DNA of 36,135 nucleotides, taken from NCBI GenBank assembly GCA_030591965.1, contig JAUVAA010000011.1:1-36135 (forward strand), in the 5' to 3' direction. This DNA is from a bacterium (GTDB lineage Bacteria; Pseudomonadota; Gammaproteobacteria; Methylococcales; Methylomonadaceae). Position 1 is the stretch's first letter. Every line of letters starts with the position of its first letter. Shown piece after piece: positions 34,750-36,135 of the stretch. Made by a program: the position numbers and the translations under genes. Under the pieces are notes generated by a model. The model saw only the letters and a list, made by a program, of their open reading frames with translations. It did no database searches and was not told the origin of the DNA.

Positions 34750-35620
34750 ACAATTAATCGATACCTTTGTCGATGCCTTATGGGTGGAAAATGGCTTAAG
34801 CAAAAACACCCTCAGCGCTTACGCCAGTGATTTACGTATCTTCAACAAAACTCTAAGCAACCCTATAGAGCAAGCATCTAATAATGACATTCGATTATTT
34901 TTAAGCCAGCGCTATGAACAAGGCATTAGCGCACGCTCATCAGCACGAATTTTATCTAGCCTACGTCGGTTTTATGCTTATTTATTACGCGAAAAACTAG
35001 TCGTCACCGATCCCACTGCATTAATTGACCAACCACAGCTTGGCCGACCTTTACCTGACACACTAACTGAGTACGACGTAGAATTATTGCTTGAAGCCCC
35101 AGAACCCAGCTCCATTTTAGGCGCTAGAGATAAAGCCATGTTAGAAATGCTCTACGCAACAGGTTTGCGCGTATCAGAGCTGGTTAACTTAAGTAATGAC
35201 CAAATTAACCTACGCATGGGCGTACTGCGTGTAACAGGAAAAGGCAATAAAGAGCGCTTAGTACCTGTCGGCGAGCAAGCCCTAAGCTGCTTAGAAGACT
35301 ATATGCAACACAGCCGTAAAGCGCTATTATCTGAGCGCCAATGCAACACCATTTTTGTTACTAATAGGGGCTCAGGTATGACACGCCAAGCTTTTTGGCA
35401 TATTATTAAGCGCTATGCGAAAAAAGCAGGCATTACAAAAGAATTATCACCGCATACACTACGCCATGCCTTTGCGACCCATTTATTAAATCATGGCGCT
35501 GATTTGCGCGTCGTGCAACTATTATTAGGCCACAGCGACTTATCCACTACGCAAATTTATACCCATGTCGCTAACGAGCGCTTAAAAGAATTACATTCCC
35601 AATATCACCCACGAGGCTAA
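34739..35620 (+). CDS. xerD: Tyrosine recombinase XerD
   Basis: 293 residues, close to the E. coli XerD length of 298. The SAM-like N-terminal core-binding domain runs to about residue 90. The catalytic domain has the full set: R in ATGLRVSELVNL, K in VTGKGNKERLVPVG, HTLRHAFATHLLNHG (H and R), H in LLGHSDLSTTQIY, and the tyrosine nucleophile in IYTHV. XerC/XerD resolve chromosome dimers at dif. The sequence fits XerD better than XerC (IYTHV, GADLRVVQLLLGHSDLSTTQ). The gene overlaps the upstream repair gene and is probably chromosomal, not part of an integron or phage. Confidence 0.94.
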   Translation: MSSKQLIDTFVDALWVENGLSKNTLSAYASDLRIFNKTLSNPIEQASNNDIRLFLSQRYEQGISARSSARILSSLRRFYAYLLREKLVVTDPTALIDQPQLGRPLPDTLTEYDVELLLEAPEPSSILGARDKAMLEMLYATGLRVSELVNLSNDQINLRMGVLRVTGKGNKERLVPVGEQALSCLEDYMQHSRKALLSERQCNTIFVTNRGSGMTRQAFWHIIKRYAKKAGITKELSPHTLRHAFATHLLNHGADLRVVQLLLGHSDLSTTQIYTHVANERLKELHSQYHPRG

Positions 35621-35627
35621 TGCTTAT

Positions 35628-36135
35628 ATGACCCAAAACATTCACCCAACCGCCTATATCGCTGAGCAAGCTGTACTAGGAAAAAACATCACTGTCGGCC
35701 CTTTTGCTGTGATCGAAAACCATGTACAGATAGGCGATAACTGCAAAATTGGCGCGCATGCCGTGGTTATGCCTTACACCAAAATGGGTTCTGGTAATAT
35801 ATTACATCCGCACACTGTTTTAGGTGACTTGCCTCAAGATACTTCATTTAAAGAAGAAACCGTTTCATGGCTAGTTTGTGGTAATGATAATGTTTTCAGA
35901 GAAGGCTTTACCGCCCATAGAGCTTCAGAAGAAAATGGCACAACACTAATCGGCTCTAACTGTTTTTTTATGAATAACAGCCATGTCGCGCATGATTGCC
36001 GAATCGGAAATCACACTATTTTCGCCAACAATGTTGCTGTGGGCGGTTTTGTTCAAATTGATGATCGCGTATTTATGGGCGGCAGTGTAGTTGCTCACCA
36101 ATTTTGCCGCATCGGCTCTTATGCAATTGTCCAAG
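35628..36135 (+). CDS. LpxA-like acyltransferase, left-handed beta helix, cut by window edge
   Basis: Starts at the ATG at 35628, 7 bases after the xerD stop, and is still open at base 36135, so 169 residues are visible. Isoleucine/valine-rich hexapeptides (IHPTAYIAEQAVLG, ITVGPFAVIENHVQIG) begin like LpxA. LGDLPQD and NVFREGFTAHRAS correspond to LpxA's GDxPQD and NxIRExxTxHRG, and SHVAHDC holds the catalytic histidine (AHIAHDC in LpxA). It would transfer a hydroxyacyl chain to UDP-GlcNAc. It is not in the usual lpxD-fabZ-lpxA-lpxB setting, so it may be a second, divergent copy. The sugar or acyl specificity is not known. Confidence 0.8.
   Translation, partial: MTQNIHPTAYIAEQAVLGKNITVGPFAVIENHVQIGDNCKIGAHAVVMPYTKMGSGNILHPHTVLGDLPQDTSFKEETVSWLVCGNDNVFREGFTAHRASEENGTTLIGSNCFFMNNSHVAHDCRIGNHTIFANNVAVGGFVQIDDRVFMGGSVVAHQFCRIGSYAIVQ

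Noticed and set aside
34739-35620. xerD as part of an integron, phage or mobile island
   Set aside because: It has XerD length and motifs, overlaps a chromosomal repair gene, and no attachment site, gene cassette or phage gene is near.
1-36135. CRISPR array, tRNA or rRNA genes
   Set aside because: No evenly spaced direct repeats, no cloverleaf with a TψC-like arm in any gap, and no rRNA-like stretch were seen; gaps are short and accounted for by hairpins and repeats.

Overview
The window comes from the chromosome of an AT-rich Gram-negative gammaproteobacterium. Purine synthesis, lipoprotein lipidation, ubiquinone synthesis and XerD-type genes have the expected gammaproteobacterial form, and there is an LpxA-family acyltransferase. 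A methanotroph-like lineage (Methylococcales) is possible but is only a guess. Genes lie on both strands in tight, often overlapping operons. I see no tRNA, rRNA, CRISPR array, prophage or transposase gene, and no gene-free stretch longer than about 300 bases.

Region 1 (1-12.9 kb) is a specialised fatty-acid/polyene-type biosynthetic locus. A FAD-dependent, halogenase-like oxidoreductase (cut by the left edge) diverges from a four-gene, translationally coupled plus-strand operon: a fused acyl ligase/hotdog dehydratase, an LpxL-type acyltransferase, a second hotdog dehydratase and a FabG-type ketoreductase. This set resembles the aryl polyene (ApeH/I, ApeK, ApeP, ApeQ) machinery. Converging on it is a minus-strand operon: cytochrome P450, fatty acyl-AMP ligase with its own carrier domain, a DUF374 acyltransferase, an unrecognised secreted protein, a carotenoid-desaturase-like FAD enzyme and a second halogenase-like FAD enzyme. 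Together these could activate, extend, reduce, dehydrate, oxidise and finally esterify an unusual acyl chain. No ketosynthase is visible, so the locus probably continues to the left.

Region 2 (13-18.2 kb) is housekeeping on the plus strand: a DUF302 lipoprotein, lgt-tsaC, purE-purK, slyD and a Nudix hydrolase. A nested inverted-repeat element lies between slyD and the Nudix gene.

Region 3 (18.3-27.9 kb) is a minus-strand run: three tandem HDOD signalling paralogues with degenerate cyclic-nucleotide-binding-like N-termini, then prlC and ubiD. Divergent from the HDOD genes is a 582-residue protein that I do not recognise.

Region 4 (28-32.6 kb) holds an SPFH/SHOCT protein coupled to a double zinc-ribbon protein, a gamma-type carbonic anhydrase homologue, ferredoxin fdxA, and a sulfur-transport cassette (two half-size YeeE/YedE proteins plus a TauE/SafE exporter).

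Region 5 (32.7 kb to the end) is a plus-strand operon: polyphosphate:AMP phosphotransferase, a methylated-DNA methyltransferase, xerD and an LpxA-like acyltransferase cut by the right edge.

Two families of short palindromic repeats are scattered through the window. One, with GTAGGGCGGACT-type arms, occurs only in the minus-strand biosynthetic operon. The other, with CGTCATTCC/GGAATGACG arms, lies in two intergenic gaps after plus-strand genes.
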